From NCBI RefSeq assembly GCF_900109345.1, contig NZ_FNZN01000001.1, positions 7,883 to 71,882 of the forward strand: DNA of 64,000 nucleotides, in the 5' to 3' direction. A program made the position numbers and the translations under genes. Shown piece after piece: positions 7,968-18,251 of the stretch (its first letter is position 1; each line of letters begins with the position of its first letter). This stretch comes from Maribacter orientalis (GTDB taxonomy: Bacteria > Bacteroidota > Bacteroidia > Flavobacteriales > Flavobacteriaceae). The notes under the pieces are model-generated. The model had not been told where the DNA came from, did not search any database, and worked only from the letters and a program-made list of their open reading frames with translations.

Positions 7968-10409
7968 TTAAAAGTTACCTATTCTTATAATATCTGCGAA
8001 TATTCCGGAAGCTGTGACAGCAGATCCTGCACCAGCACCTTTGATGATTAAAGGTTGTTGTGGGTACCTTTTTGTATAAAAAAGAACAATGTTATCACTG
8101 CCTTCAAGGTTGTAAAAGTCATGCCCTTTTGGTATTTCTTGTAAACCTACGCTTGCCTTACCTTCATCGAATTGCGCTACATATTTTAATTTGCTATTTG
8201 CCTTTTTAGCACTTGAAAATAAAGATTGAAAATGGGATTCATTTTTTATCAAAGAGGCGAAAAAATCTTCATTATTGTTAGTATTTAAACTCTCTTCAGG
8301 TAGAAATGGATTATTTTTAATGTCGCTTATTTCCAATTGATCACCGCTTTCCCTTGCTAAAATCAATATTTTCCGCATTACATCAACACCACTTAAATCT
8401 ATTTTAGGGTCTGGTTCGGTATAGCCTTCTTCTTGAGCCTGTTTTACAACATCATGAAAGGTGGTGTTCTCATTAAAATTATTAAAAACAAAATTTAAGC
8501 TACCAGATAGCACCGCCTGAATCTTTAGAATCTTATCACCAGATGCTATTAAATGTTTTAAAGTATCAATAATAGGCAAGCCAGCTCCCACATTAGTTTC
8601 AAATAAAAATGGTGCATTATAGGATCTTGCCAATGATTTTAGGTTTGAATAATTTTCATATGCCGAGGAGCAAGCAATCTTATTACAAGTAACAACTGAT
8701 ATGCTATTGCCTAAATACTCACTATATGTATTAGAAACTTCTTCACTGGCAGTATTATCTACAAAAATGCTATTTCTAAAATTTAAAGTATTGACCAATT
8801 CTAAAAATTTAGCTTTATCTGCTTTCCCTCCTTGAGCTAATTTCGATTGCCAATCATTTAGATCTATTCCTTTCTCATCAAAAACCATTGTACGAGAATT
8901 CGACATACCAATAACTCTAATGTTTAATTTTAAATTCTCTTTTAAGAATTTACGTTGCTCTCTTATCTGTTCTAAAAATTTTGCACCAACATTACCAACA
9001 CCCATTACAAATAGGTTTAGTTGCTTTATGTTTTCCTCGAAGAATTCTTCATGTAATGCATTCAAGGCTTTTTTTACATCTTTTTCGTCGATGATACAAG
9101 AAATATTTCTTTCTGAAGCTCCCTGTGCAATTACTCGAATATTCACATTGTTTTTTCCAAGGGTACTGAACATTTTACCACTTAAACCTTGGTGACTCTT
9201 CATATTGTCACCAACTAATGCTACAATAGCCAGATCCTTTTCAGGAATGACTTGTTTAATACGTCCCCTTTCAATTTCATACTCAAAAGCTTCGTTAACA
9301 ATACTTACCGCTTTAACAACATCATCAGCAGAAATACCTACGCAAATAGAATGTTCAGAAGAAGCTTGAGTAATAAGTACAACACTAATATCTGCTTGCG
9401 ATAACACTTCGAAAAAACGTTTTGATATGCCAGGTATACCTACCATACCAGGGCCTTCTAGTGATAACAAGGCAATATTACCTATATGGCTTATACCTCT
9501 TACGGTTTTACCTTTTTCGTTTTTAGATTTAGTGATTAATGTTCCTGCTTCATCAGGACTAAATGTATTCTTTATTACTATCGAAATTCCTTTTGATAAT
9601 ACTGGTTGAATGGTGGGAGGATAAAGCACTTTTGCTCCAAAATGAGACAATTCCATAGCTTCCTCATATGATATATGGGGTATTGCTTTGGCTTGTTTTA
9701 CCATTTTCGGATTGGCAGTATACATGCCGCTCACATCTGTCCAAATTTCTAAAATTTCAGCATCGATGGCAGCGGCGTAAATCGCTGCAGTATAATCTGA
9801 ACCTCCTCTGCCTAAAGTAGTAGAAACACCTTCTTCTGATGTAGCTATAAAACCAGGGCAAACGATAATTTTCTTGTGTGATGAATTAAAATAGGTTGCA
9901 CAATTGGCATTGGTTTTGGTGAAATTCACCACATTCTTACCGTTTAATTTGTGCGTGATAATAAGGTCTCTACTATCTTTAAATTGAGCATCTAGATTTT
10001 CTGTAATTAGGTATTCACTGATAATATAAGATGAAAATAATTCTCCATAACTAACAATTTTATCAGAAAGTTTAGGGGTTATTTCACCAATGAAGTAAGC
10101 TCCTTCTAATAATGTTTCTAAAACATTGAACTCACTTTTTACTTTGCTAAGCACCTTGCTTTGTGCTGTAACAGGTAGTAATTCTTTAATTGTTGCAAGA
10201 TGTCTTTCCTCGATAGATGTAAGTACATTTTTATAAGATTGCTCTTGTGAAGAGGCCATTGTGCCAGCCTTCAACAATAAATCAGTTACTCCACCAAGAG
10301 CAGAGACCACCAATACTATTTGGTCTTGATAGGAAGAAATTATATTTTTAATCTTAACTATATTTTCAGGTTTGGCTACAGATGAACCACCAAATTTTAG
10401 AACTTTCAT
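7968..10409 (-). CDS. thrA: Bifunctional aspartokinase I / homoserine dehydrogenase
   Basis: 813 residues, the size of the fused E. coli-type enzyme. The aspartokinase part (about 1-300) starts with KFGGSS (5-10) and contains TTLGRGGSDYTAA (197-209). Paired ACT regulatory domains occupy about 310-460, consistent with threonine feedback. The homoserine dehydrogenase part begins with the Rossmann motif FVMGVGNVGAKF (467-478). It commits aspartate to threonine and supplies homoserine to thrB. It is the first gene of the thr operon, preceded by a Thr/Ile-rich leader ORF at 10476-10604, so attenuation-type control is plausible. Confidence 0.96.
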   Translation of the reverse strand: MKVLKFGGSSVAKPENIVKIKNIISSYQDQIVLVVSALGGVTDLLLKAGTMASSQEQSYKNVLTSIEERHLATIKELLPVTAQSKVLSKVKSEFNVLETLLEGAYFIGEITPKLSDKIVSYGELFSSYIISEYLITENLDAQFKDSRDLIITHKLNGKNVVNFTKTNANCATYFNSSHKKIIVCPGFIATSEEGVSTTLGRGGSDYTAAIYAAAIDAEILEIWTDVSGMYTANPKMVKQAKAIPHISYEEAMELSHFGAKVLYPPTIQPVLSKGISIVIKNTFSPDEAGTLITKSKNEKGKTVRGISHIGNIALLSLEGPGMVGIPGISKRFFEVLSQADISVVLITQASSEHSICVGISADDVVKAVSIVNEAFEYEIERGRIKQVIPEKDLAIVALVGDNMKSHQGLSGKMFSTLGKNNVNIRVIAQGASERNISCIIDEKDVKKALNALHEEFFEENIKQLNLFVMGVGNVGAKFLEQIREQRKFLKENLKLNIRVIGMSNSRTMVFDEKGIDLNDWQSKLAQGGKADKAKFLELVNTLNFRNSIFVDNTASEEVSNTYSEYLGNSISVVTCNKIACSSAYENYSNLKSLARSYNAPFLFETNVGAGLPIIDTLKHLIASGDKILKIQAVLSGSLNFVFNNFNENTTFHDVVKQAQEEGYTEPDPKIDLSGVDVMRKILILARESGDQLEISDIKNNPFLPEESLNTNNNEDFFASLIKNESHFQSLFSSAKKANSKLKYVAQFDEGKASVGLQEIPKGHDFYNLEGSDNIVLFYTKRYPQQPLIIKGAGAGSAVTASGIFADIIRIGNF

Positions 10410-10475
10410 GTTATTGTAATATTGACTTTTAATTTAAGAAATGGTGTAATTAAACACAGAGACGGAGAAATATCG

Positions 10476-10604
10476 TTATGACCCCCAAGGGGTGAACCAT
10501 GTGAATGTAGTACCATTAAATTTGGTAAGTGATGTGATATCGAAATTTATGCCTGTCTTATCGCAGTCCATAATACTAATGGTTGAGCGCCAAAAGTAGT
10601 ACAT
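10476..10604 (-). CDS. Putative threonine-operon leader peptide (thrL-like)
   Basis: A 42-codon ORF ending 66 bases before thrA on the same strand. It encodes 8 Thr (positions 8, 17, 24, 27, 32, 33, 35, 38) and 4 Ile (9, 11, 19, 23), together 29 percent of its residues, with Thr clustered near the end (TTFTWFTP). Known: E. coli thrL couples Thr and Ile tRNA charging to thrA transcription. Inference: a similar sensor. Against it, I see no strong terminator with a T-run between its stop and thrA; only a small hairpin (ACCCC / GGGGT) spans the last codons. Control might act on translation or through another fold. The start ATG follows the inverted repeats at 10603-10646. Confidence 0.45.
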   Translation of the reverse strand: MYYFWRSTISIMDCDKTGINFDITSLTKFNGTTFTWFTPWGS

Positions 10605-10646
10605 TTGATATCCCTATCAAATGATTCCACAATTTTTTGTGGAATC
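10603..10646. repeat. Two adjacent inverted repeats between thrA and nnr
   Basis: ATTTGATA / TATCAAAT (10603-10610 and 10615-10622) is directly followed by GATTCCACA / TGTGGAATC (10623-10631 and 10638-10646). They sit between the divergent transcripts and could be regulator sites or RNA hairpins in one of the two leaders. The second is followed on the plus strand by a short T-run but has no gene upstream to terminate. Confidence 0.5.
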
Positions 10647-10676
10647 GTTAATTTTTAGCAGTAAAATAAATTAAGA

Positions 10677-12221
10677 ATGAAATTATATAGCGCAAAACAG
10701 ATTTATAAAGCAGATCAGATTTCTATTAAAAAAGAAGAAATAACTAGTGATGAATTAATGGAACGAGCTGCGTTACAGTTATTTAATTGGATTCATTTGC
10801 GAATGCAAGGTGCTCCTGTAAAAATTCATTTATTCTGTGGTATAGGAAACAATGGGGGTGATGGAATAGCACTAGCTCGTCATCTATTGGATCATGGTTA
10901 TAATATATCAGTTTATGTTATTAATTATAGTGAAAAACGCTCTAAAGATTTTTTAATTAATCTCGAAAGATTAAAAACAAGAAAATGTTGGCCAAGTTTC
11001 ATCAGCTCTGATGATGAGCTTCCTGAAATAGGAAAGGATGACATTATTGTTGATGGTATTTTTGGAATAGGATTGAATAGAACGCCAGATGATTGGGTTG
11101 CTAAAATTATTCAGCATTTAAATAAGTCAGAGGCTTTTATTTTATCTATTGATATTCCGTCAGGTTTATTTACCGACCAAGGGCCAGAAAATTTGGAAGC
11201 TATTATAAAATCCAATTTTGTGCTAAGTTTTCAAACCCCGAAATTGGTTTTCTTTTTACCTCAAACAGGGTCGTTTATAGAGCAATGGGAAGTATTGGAC
11301 ATTGGTTTAGATCCTGAATACTTAATGGCTACTGAAACTGACTATGAGTTAATCGGAAATAATGAAGCATTGAGTGTTTATAAACCCCGTGAAAAGTATG
11401 CTCACAAAGGTACTTACGGGCATACTCTAATAATTGGAGGTAGTTATGGTAAAATGGGTGCTGTTTGTTTGGCAGCAAATGCAGCACTACATGCAGGTAG
11501 CGGATTGGTGACTGCCTATGTGCCGAAAATAGGGTATTCTATTCTGCAGACTTCTTTGCCAGAAGTTATGGTATTAACAGATTCTAATGAAGATTTACTT
11601 GAAAACATAGAATTTGATTTTGAGCCTACCGTTGTCGGAATAGGAGTTGGGATGGGTACGAATAATAAAACAGTTACTGGTTTTACTGAATTTTTAAATA
11701 AGAATAAAAAGCCATTGGTACTTGATGCCGATGCTCTAAATATTCTTTCGAAAAACAAATCGTTGTTAAAGAAGCTTCCTGAAAATACCATTTTAACCCC
11801 TCACCCCAAAGAGTTGGAAAGATTGATAGGAACTTGGAAAGATGATTTTGAAAAGTTGGATAAGGTTAAGAAATTCACCAAGAAGTTTAAGTGTATCGTA
11901 GTAATAAAGGGAGCACATACTATAGTCGTGCAGATTGATAAAGGCTACGTGAATACCACAGGAAATCCAGGTATGGCAACCGCTGGCAGTGGAGATGTGT
12001 TGACTGGAATAATAACTGGATTGCGAGCTCAAGGATACACGGCATTGGATGCTGCTATATTTGGAGTTTACCTACATGGTAAAGCTGGCGATATAGCTGT
12101 AGAAAGTACTGGCTACCAATCTTTAGTGGCGTCTAGCCTTATAGAAAGTATAGGAAGTGCTTATCTCGATTTATTTAAAATACCTGAACACCCTGTAGTG
12201 GAAGAATCGAAAGGACAATAA
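10677..12221 (+). CDS. nnr: Bifunctional NAD(P)H-hydrate epimerase / ADP-dependent NAD(P)H-hydrate dehydratase
   Basis: 514 residues, the fused length. It repairs damaged NADHX and NADPHX: the N-terminal YjeF_N domain (about 1-215) epimerises the hydrate, and the C-terminal ribokinase-like domain (about 230-500) dehydrates it using ADP. Visible motifs are CGIGNNGGDG (54-63) in the first domain, and HKGTYGHTLIIGGS and GNPGMATAGSGDVLTG in the second. It is a single cytoplasmic housekeeping gene, divergent from the thr leader. Fusion of both activities is the usual bacterial arrangement. Confidence 0.95.
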   Translation: MKLYSAKQIYKADQISIKKEEITSDELMERAALQLFNWIHLRMQGAPVKIHLFCGIGNNGGDGIALARHLLDHGYNISVYVINYSEKRSKDFLINLERLKTRKCWPSFISSDDELPEIGKDDIIVDGIFGIGLNRTPDDWVAKIIQHLNKSEAFILSIDIPSGLFTDQGPENLEAIIKSNFVLSFQTPKLVFFLPQTGSFIEQWEVLDIGLDPEYLMATETDYELIGNNEALSVYKPREKYAHKGTYGHTLIIGGSYGKMGAVCLAANAALHAGSGLVTAYVPKIGYSILQTSLPEVMVLTDSNEDLLENIEFDFEPTVVGIGVGMGTNNKTVTGFTEFLNKNKKPLVLDADALNILSKNKSLLKKLPENTILTPHPKELERLIGTWKDDFEKLDKVKKFTKKFKCIVVIKGAHTIVVQIDKGYVNTTGNPGMATAGSGDVLTGIITGLRAQGYTALDAAIFGVYLHGKAGDIAVESTGYQSLVASSLIESIGSAYLDLFKIPEHPVVEESKGQ

Positions 12222-12255
12222 TATATTTCAATTCTTTCTAAAATTGTAAAAAATA

Positions 12256-12657
12256 TTAAGAATTAACTCTCCTCTTCACCCACTTGAGAGCATTGTCATA
12301 TTCTATAAAAAACTTCATTGGCTTTTTATAAAACATTTTTTCGATCTTAAAGTTATGCATGTCTATTTCTTTAACCGAAACGATAGCAAATGCTTTTAGG
12401 TTATCTAGTTGTTTTAGATAATTATAGATGGTTGGGTCAATTGCGAATGAATTCTTACGAAGACTTATGAATCCGAAATTTTTATCCCTAAAATGAATTT
12501 CTGATATTCCAATTATTTGATATGCTCTTTCAAGGGTTAGAGTAGCTCCTTCATCAAAGATGGATACCATGTAATTTTCAAATACTTGAATTTTTCCTAC
12601 TTCTAACTCGTACTCCCGTACGATTACCTTCTTCTTTTTGGAGGATTCAATTTTCAT
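12256..12657 (-). CDS. Conserved-looking hypothetical protein, 133 aa
   Basis: A complete small ORF with coding-like composition, convergent with nnr (34 bases between stops). It begins with a lysine-rich segment and continues as alternating strands and helices without signal peptide, membrane segment or cysteine. The middle LKQLDNLKAFAIVS and the ending ALKWVKRRV recall the strand-helix pattern of STAS/SpoIIAA-like domains, which is only an impression of fold. I do not recognise a family and assign no function. Confidence 0.7.
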   Translation of the reverse strand: MKIESSKKKKVIVREYELEVGKIQVFENYMVSIFDEGATLTLERAYQIIGISEIHFRDKNFGFISLRKNSFAIDPTIYNYLKQLDNLKAFAIVSVKEIDMHNFKIEKMFYKKPMKFFIEYDNALKWVKRRVNS

Positions 12658-12810
12658 TCTGCTCTTATTAATATAGTGTGTCTGAAGCGAAAGTAAATTG
12701 AACTTTAATTTTCGAATAAATTATTAGTTTAAACGCGTAAATATCGTTCGTACTGCGTATGGCTGGTGTTGCCTGTATTTGATTTCTTACAATTAAAAAG
12801 TCATTGTACG

Positions 12811-12841
12811 AAAAAAGGAGCCCGACTTAGAACTCCTTTTT
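12811..12841 (-). terminator. Terminator of clpC
   Basis: AAAAAAGGAG / CTCCTTTTT with a 12-base loop, 26 bases beyond the clpC stop on the minus strand; symmetric, so it could also stop transcription from the left. Confidence 0.75.
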
Positions 12842-12866
12842 AATATAAATTATATTCTGAATGTAT

Positions 12867-15419
12867 CTATGTTTTAGGTTTTTCTTCTTCAGCTTTTTCA
12901 ATTTTAATAGTCAATTCTTCATTCTTTTCGTCAAGATCGATAAATATAGTATCTCCTTCCTTAAGTTTCGAATTCACAATTTCTTCTGCTAAAGCATCTT
13001 CAATATACTTCTGTATTGCCCTTTTAAGAGGCCTAGCACCATATTGCTTATCGAAACCTTTCTCCGCGATATAATCTTTTGCGCTGTCTGAAAGATTTAA
13101 ATGATAACCTATATCTTTAATTCTTTTAAACAGTTTAGCAAGTTCAATATCGATAATTTGGTGAATATGCTCTCTTTCTAAAGCATTAAAAACAATTACG
13201 TCATCAATTCTATTCAAAAATTCAGGAGCGAATGCTTTTTTAAGCGCATTTTCAATAACTCCTTTTTGATGTGAATCTTCTTGAGATTTTTTAGCCGCTG
13301 TACCAAAACCAACACCTTGACCAAAGTCTTTTAATTGTCTAGCACCAATATTTGATGTCATTATGATAATCGTATTTCTAAAATCGATTTTACGACCAAG
13401 ACTATCAGTTAAGTAGCCATCATCTAATACTTGTAAAAGCATATTGAACACATCTGGATGCGCTTTTTCGACTTCATCTAATAAGATTACAGAATAAGGC
13501 TTTCTTCTTACTTTTTCAGTCAATTGACCACCTTCTTCGTAACCTACGTATCCTGGAGGTGCTCCAACCAATCTTGATATGGCAAATTTCTCCATATACT
13601 CACTCATATCGATGCGTATAAGTGCATCTTCTGAATCAAAAAGTTCTTTAGCCAAAACTTTGGCTAACTGAGTTTTACCAACTCCCGTTTGTCCTAAAAA
13701 TATAAATGAACCGATAGGCTTATTAGGATCTTTAAGTCCAGCTCTATTTCGTTGAATAGCTTTAGACACTTTTGCAACAGCTTCGTCTTGACCTATAACG
13801 TTAGACTTAATTAGGTCTGGTAGGCCAGCTAATTTGTTACTTTCTGTTTGAGCAATTCTGTTAACCGGTATGCCACTCATCATGGAAACAACATCGGCAA
13901 CATTATCCTCACTTACTGTTTCTTTATTCAGTTTGCTGTCATCTTCCCAACGCTCTTGAGCGATGGCTAATTCTTTTTCAAGGCTTTTTTCATCGTCACG
14001 TAATTTTGCAGCCTCTTCATACTTTTGTTTTTTGACTACACTATTTTTTAGCTCACGTACATCTTCCAATTTCTTTTCCAATTCAAGAATTTGTTTTGGA
14101 ACGTCCATATTTACAATGTGTACACGTGATCCTGCCTCATCAAGGGCATCTATAGCCTTGTCAGGTAAAAAGCGATCTGTCATGTATCTATTTGTCAACT
14201 TGACACATGCTTCAATTGCTTCATCAGTATAAGTTACATTATGATGGTCTTCGTATTTACCTTTAATATTGTGTAATATCTCAATTGTTTCATCAACGGT
14301 AGTCGGTTCAACAATTACTTTTTGAAAACGTCTTTCTAATGCACCATCTTTTTCGATATACTGTCTATACTCGTCTAAGGTAGTTGCACCGATACATTGA
14401 ATTTCACCTCTTGCCAATGCGGGTTTGAACATGTTCGAAGCATCTAAACTTCCTGTCGCACCACCTGCACCAACTATGGTATGAATTTCATCAATGAACA
14501 ATATAACATCGTCATTTTTTTCAAGTTCATTCATAACAGCTTTCATGCGTTCTTCAAACTGGCCACGATACTTAGTACCCGCAACTAAAGACGCTAAATC
14601 AAGAGTTACAACTCTTTTGTTATAAAGAATTCTTGAAACTTTTTTATTGATTATTCGTAATGCAAGCCCTTCAGCAATAGCACTTTTACCAACTCCGGGT
14701 TCACCTATCAATAACGGGTTGTTCTTTTTTCTACGACTAAGAATCTGAGAAACTCGCTCAATCTCTTTCTCGCGACCAACAACAGGATCTAATTTATTTT
14801 CTTCTGCCATTTGGGTAAGATCTCTTCCGAAATTATCCAGTACAGGAGTTTTAGATTTCTTGGTTCCTTTTTGGCCTGAAGTAGCGCCAAAAGTACTTTC
14901 TTTACCTTCGGATGTTTCATCAGAATCACTTGGAAAAGATTCGGCCGTTGGGCCATCTACCATATCGTCGTCACTTGTTATCATGAATTTGAACTGTTCC
15001 TTAACGCCATCATAATCTACTTTTAACTTATGTAAAAGTTTTGTAGTAGGGTCGTTTTCGTTTCTTAAAATACAAAGTAAAAGGTGAGCTGTATTTATCG
15101 AAGAACTCTGAAAAAGTTTGGCTTCTAAAAAGGTTGTTTTTAGTGCGCGTTCAGCTTGTCTTGTTAAATGTAAGTTCTTTTTGTCCTTTTGAACACCGTT
15201 AGCGTTTGGATTCGAAGGGCTAAGAATTTCAACCTTTCTACGTAAATGATCCAAATCAACTTCTAAAGCATCTAAAATGCTAATAGCCTTCCCGTTTCCA
15301 TCTCTAAGGAGCCCTAACATTAGGTGCTCAGTACCGATAAAATCGTGACCAAGTCGCAATGCTTCCTCCTTGCTATAAGCAATCACATCCTTTACTCTTG
15401 GGGAAAAATTATCATCCAT
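12867..15419 (-). CDS. clpC: ATP-dependent Clp protease ATP-binding subunit ClpC
   Basis: 850 residues. A cytoplasmic AAA+ unfoldase that feeds proteins to ClpP. Two Clp_N repeats (about 1-150) are followed by a charged linker, AAA-1 with Walker A GEPGVGKS (239-246), a UVR-containing coiled middle region ([14 protein letters not shown] onward), and AAA-2 with Walker A GQTGVGKT. The short middle domain separates ClpC from ClpB. Divergent from gyrA with 258 bases between. No McsB/CtsR adaptor genes are nearby. Confidence 0.95.
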   Translation of the reverse strand: MDDNFSPRVKDVIAYSKEEALRLGHDFIGTEHLMLGLLRDGNGKAISILDALEVDLDHLRRKVEILSPSNPNANGVQKDKKNLHLTRQAERALKTTFLEAKLFQSSSINTAHLLLCILRNENDPTTKLLHKLKVDYDGVKEQFKFMITSDDDMVDGPTAESFPSDSDETSEGKESTFGATSGQKGTKKSKTPVLDNFGRDLTQMAEENKLDPVVGREKEIERVSQILSRRKKNNPLLIGEPGVGKSAIAEGLALRIINKKVSRILYNKRVVTLDLASLVAGTKYRGQFEERMKAVMNELEKNDDVILFIDEIHTIVGAGGATGSLDASNMFKPALARGEIQCIGATTLDEYRQYIEKDGALERRFQKVIVEPTTVDETIEILHNIKGKYEDHHNVTYTDEAIEACVKLTNRYMTDRFLPDKAIDALDEAGSRVHIVNMDVPKQILELEKKLEDVRELKNSVVKKQKYEEAAKLRDDEKSLEKELAIAQERWEDDSKLNKETVSEDNVADVVSMMSGIPVNRIAQTESNKLAGLPDLIKSNVIGQDEAVAKVSKAIQRNRAGLKDPNKPIGSFIFLGQTGVGKTQLAKVLAKELFDSEDALIRIDMSEYMEKFAISRLVGAPPGYVGYEEGGQLTEKVRRKPYSVILLDEVEKAHPDVFNMLLQVLDDGYLTDSLGRKIDFRNTIIIMTSNIGARQLKDFGQGVGFGTAAKKSQEDSHQKGVIENALKKAFAPEFLNRIDDVIVFNALEREHIHQIIDIELAKLFKRIKDIGYHLNLSDSAKDYIAEKGFDKQYGARPLKRAIQKYIEDALAEEIVNSKLKEGDTIFIDLDEKNEELTIKIEKAEEEKPKT

Positions 15420-15611
15420 ATACTATATTATCTACTATAAAATTACTAAATCTCATTCAATCAATGGCAAATACCGTACCTATAATCGTTAAAGTTATTG
15501 TAAAACTCGCAAAATGTGCATCTCTGTGCCTGAAAATGAACGCATATCTTTAAAATTAACATCTTAAAAGCAACTGTTAATAAATTTTCATATTATTAAA
15601 TCCACTTATTC

Positions 15612-15640
15612 TTGAAACGCCTAGGATTTAAGTATATTGG
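15612..15640 (+). promoter_or_regulatory. Candidate promoter for gyrA
   Basis: TTG (15612-15614), 18 bases, then TATATTGG (15633-15640), one mismatch from TAnnTTTG. It lies 37 bases before the gyrA start in the clpC/gyrA divergent region. Confidence 0.4.
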
Positions 15641-15677
15641 CATGCTTTTTTACTAATTAAAAAACAGAAGATTTTAA

Positions 15678-18212
15678 ATGGCTGACGGTGAAAAATTGAT
15701 ACCAATTAATATTGAAGATGAAATGAAATCTGCTTACATCGATTATTCGATGTCGGTCATTGTGTCACGAGCTCTGCCAGATGTCAGGGACGGATTAAAA
15801 CCAGTGCACAGGAGGGTTTTGTTTGGAATGCATGAATTAGGGGTTAGAAGTAATAGCTCACATAAAAAATCTGCCCGTATTGTCGGGGAGGTACTAGGAA
15901 AGTATCACCCACACGGTGATACCTCAGTATATGATGCAATGGTTCGTATGGCTCAAGAATGGAGCCTTCGTTATATGCTTGTAGACGGTCAAGGTAACTT
16001 TGGGTCTATAGATGGTGATAGTCCTGCAGCGATGCGTTATACGGAAGCCCGTATGCGTAAGATTGCGGATGATATGCTTATCGATATAGAAAAGGAGACA
16101 GTGGATTATCAATTGAATTTTGATGATTCGTTGAAAGAACCTACCGTACTTCCTACTAGGGTGCCTAACCTTTTGGTTAATGGCGCATCTGGTATCGCAG
16201 TAGGTATGGCTACCAATATGCCTCCGCATAATCTTGCAGAAGTTATCGACGGTACGGTTGCATATATCGATAACAATGACATTGAAATTGATGAGTTGAT
16301 AACTCATATAAAAGCTCCTGATTTTCCAACAGGTGGTATTATTTACGGGTATGATGGCGTAAAAGAAGCTTTTCATACAGGTCGAGGTCGTGTAATGATG
16401 CGTGCCAAGGCAACTTTTGAAGAGGTTCAAGGTAGAGAATGCATAATCGTTCATGAAATTCCTTACCAAGTGAATAAGGCGGACATGATTAAGAAAACTG
16501 CCGATCTTGTCAATGATAAGAAAATTGAAGGTATTTCTAATATTAGGGACGAGTCTGACCGTAATGGTATGCGAATCGTTTACATCTTAAAAAGAGATGC
16601 AATACCAAATATCGTATTAAACATGTTGTATAAGTATACAGCATTACAGACATCTTTTAGCGTAAATAACATTGCTCTTGTTAACGGAAGGCCGCGATTG
16701 TTGAACGTAAAGGAAATGATTCATTATTTCGTAGAGCATCGCCATGAGGTGGTGGTTAGACGAACGCAGTTTGAATTGAAAAAAGCAGAAGATCGCGCTC
16801 ATATTTTAGAAGGTTTGATTATCGCTTCAGATAATATTGATGAGGTTATAGCAATAATCAGAGCTTCAAGCAATGCGGATGAAGCTCGAGCAAACTTAAT
16901 TGAGCGCTTTAAGCTAAGCGAGATTCAGGCGAAGGCAATTGTAGAGATGCGATTACGTCAGCTTACCGGTCTAGAGCAAGATAAGCTTAGAACCGAATAT
17001 GATGAGATAATGCTTCTGATTACAGATTTGAAGGATATTCTTGATAAAAAGGAACGTAGAATGCAAATCATTAAAGATGAGTTGCAAGAGATAAAGGATA
17101 AGTATGGCGATGAGAGAAGGTCTGTAATTAATTTTGCAGGTGGAGACCTTAGTATGGAGGATATGATACCTGATGAACAAGTAGTTATAACTATTTCTCA
17201 CGCAGGTTATATCAAAAGAACACCGTTGACGGAATACAAAACTCAGAATAGGGGCGGAGTAGGTCAAAAAGCTTCATCAACAAGAAATGAAGATTTTCTA
17301 GAGCATCTATTTGTGGGGACCAACCATCAGTACATGTTATTCTTTACTCAAAAAGGAAAATGTTTCTGGATGCGAGTTTTTGAAATTCCAGAAGGAAGTA
17401 GAACATCAAAAGGTAGAGCTATTCAGAATCTGATTAATATTGAGCAAGACGATTGTGTAAAAGCATTTATCTGTACTCAAGATTTAAAGGATGAAGAATA
17501 TGTAAATGGTCACTATGTGATTATGGCGACCAAAAAGGGTGTTGTTAAAAAGACCTCTTTAGAGCAATATTCTAGACCGCGTCAAAATGGTATCAACGCT
17601 ATTACCGTTCGTGATGGTGATGAGTTGTTAGAAGCCAAATTGACAACAGGAACAAGTGAGATATTCTTAGGTCTTAAATCTGGTAAGGCAATACGCTTTG
17701 AAGAAAGTAAAACTAGACCAATGGGTCGTAATGCATCTGGGGTTCGAGGTATTACTTTAGCTAATGAAGAGGATGAGGTGATTGGTATGGTCTCGGTTCA
17801 TAACTTTGAAGATGAGATTCTGGTGGTTTCCGAGAAGGGTTATGGTAAGCGTTCAAGTATAGAAGATTACAGAGTTACCAATAGAGGTGGTAAAGGTGTT
17901 AAGACAATCAGTGTTACCGAAAAGACAGGTGGGTTGGTTGCTATTAAAAACGTAACCGATTCTGATGATCTAATGATTATCAATAAATCTGGAATTGCAA
18001 TTCGTATGAGCGTAGAAGATTTACGTGTAATGGGTAGAGCAACTCAAGGTGTTAGATTGATTAATATTAAAGGTAATGATTCCATTGCCGCTGTTGCCAA
18101 GGTAATGAAAGATGAGGATGATTTAGAGGAATCGGAAATACTTGATATTGAAGTAGATACGGAAAACGGCACGGAGATTGATATTGATGAAACAGATGAT
18201 TCAAAAGAATAA
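15678..18212 (+). CDS. gyrA: DNA gyrase subunit A
   Basis: 844 residues. It breaks and rejoins DNA in the GyrA2GyrB2 complex to introduce negative supercoils. The catalytic Tyr121 lies in MRYTEAR. The quinolone region reads [13 protein letters not shown] with Thr82 and Asp86, equivalent to E. coli Ser83 and Asp87; from memory, Thr at this site is wild type in flavobacteria. The GyrA-box-like QNRGGVGQ begins the beta-pinwheel C-terminal domain, and an acidic tail closes the protein. A TPR gene follows after 39 bases, probably on the same transcript. Confidence 0.97.
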   Translation: MADGEKLIPINIEDEMKSAYIDYSMSVIVSRALPDVRDGLKPVHRRVLFGMHELGVRSNSSHKKSARIVGEVLGKYHPHGDTSVYDAMVRMAQEWSLRYMLVDGQGNFGSIDGDSPAAMRYTEARMRKIADDMLIDIEKETVDYQLNFDDSLKEPTVLPTRVPNLLVNGASGIAVGMATNMPPHNLAEVIDGTVAYIDNNDIEIDELITHIKAPDFPTGGIIYGYDGVKEAFHTGRGRVMMRAKATFEEVQGRECIIVHEIPYQVNKADMIKKTADLVNDKKIEGISNIRDESDRNGMRIVYILKRDAIPNIVLNMLYKYTALQTSFSVNNIALVNGRPRLLNVKEMIHYFVEHRHEVVVRRTQFELKKAEDRAHILEGLIIASDNIDEVIAIIRASSNADEARANLIERFKLSEIQAKAIVEMRLRQLTGLEQDKLRTEYDEIMLLITDLKDILDKKERRMQIIKDELQEIKDKYGDERRSVINFAGGDLSMEDMIPDEQVVITISHAGYIKRTPLTEYKTQNRGGVGQKASSTRNEDFLEHLFVGTNHQYMLFFTQKGKCFWMRVFEIPEGSRTSKGRAIQNLINIEQDDCVKAFICTQDLKDEEYVNGHYVIMATKKGVVKKTSLEQYSRPRQNGINAITVRDGDELLEAKLTTGTSEIFLGLKSGKAIRFEESKTRPMGRNASGVRGITLANEEDEVIGMVSVHNFEDEILVVSEKGYGKRSSIEDYRVTNRGGKGVKTISVTEKTGGLVAIKNVTDSDDLMIINKSGIAIRMSVEDLRVMGRATQGVRLINIKGNDSIAAVAKVMKDEDDLEESEILDIEVDTENGTEIDIDETDDSKE

Positions 18213-18251
18213 ACATCTAAACTTTAAACACTAATAATTAATATATTAAAA

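Noticed and set aside
10623..10655. Rho-independent terminator on the plus strand before nnr
   Set aside because: Hairpin plus T-run is present, but no plus-strand gene lies upstream to be terminated and nnr itself starts 22 bases later.
15924..16469. A 181-codon minus-strand frame inside gyrA
   Set aside because: It is antisense to the conserved gyrase core and has no family likeness.
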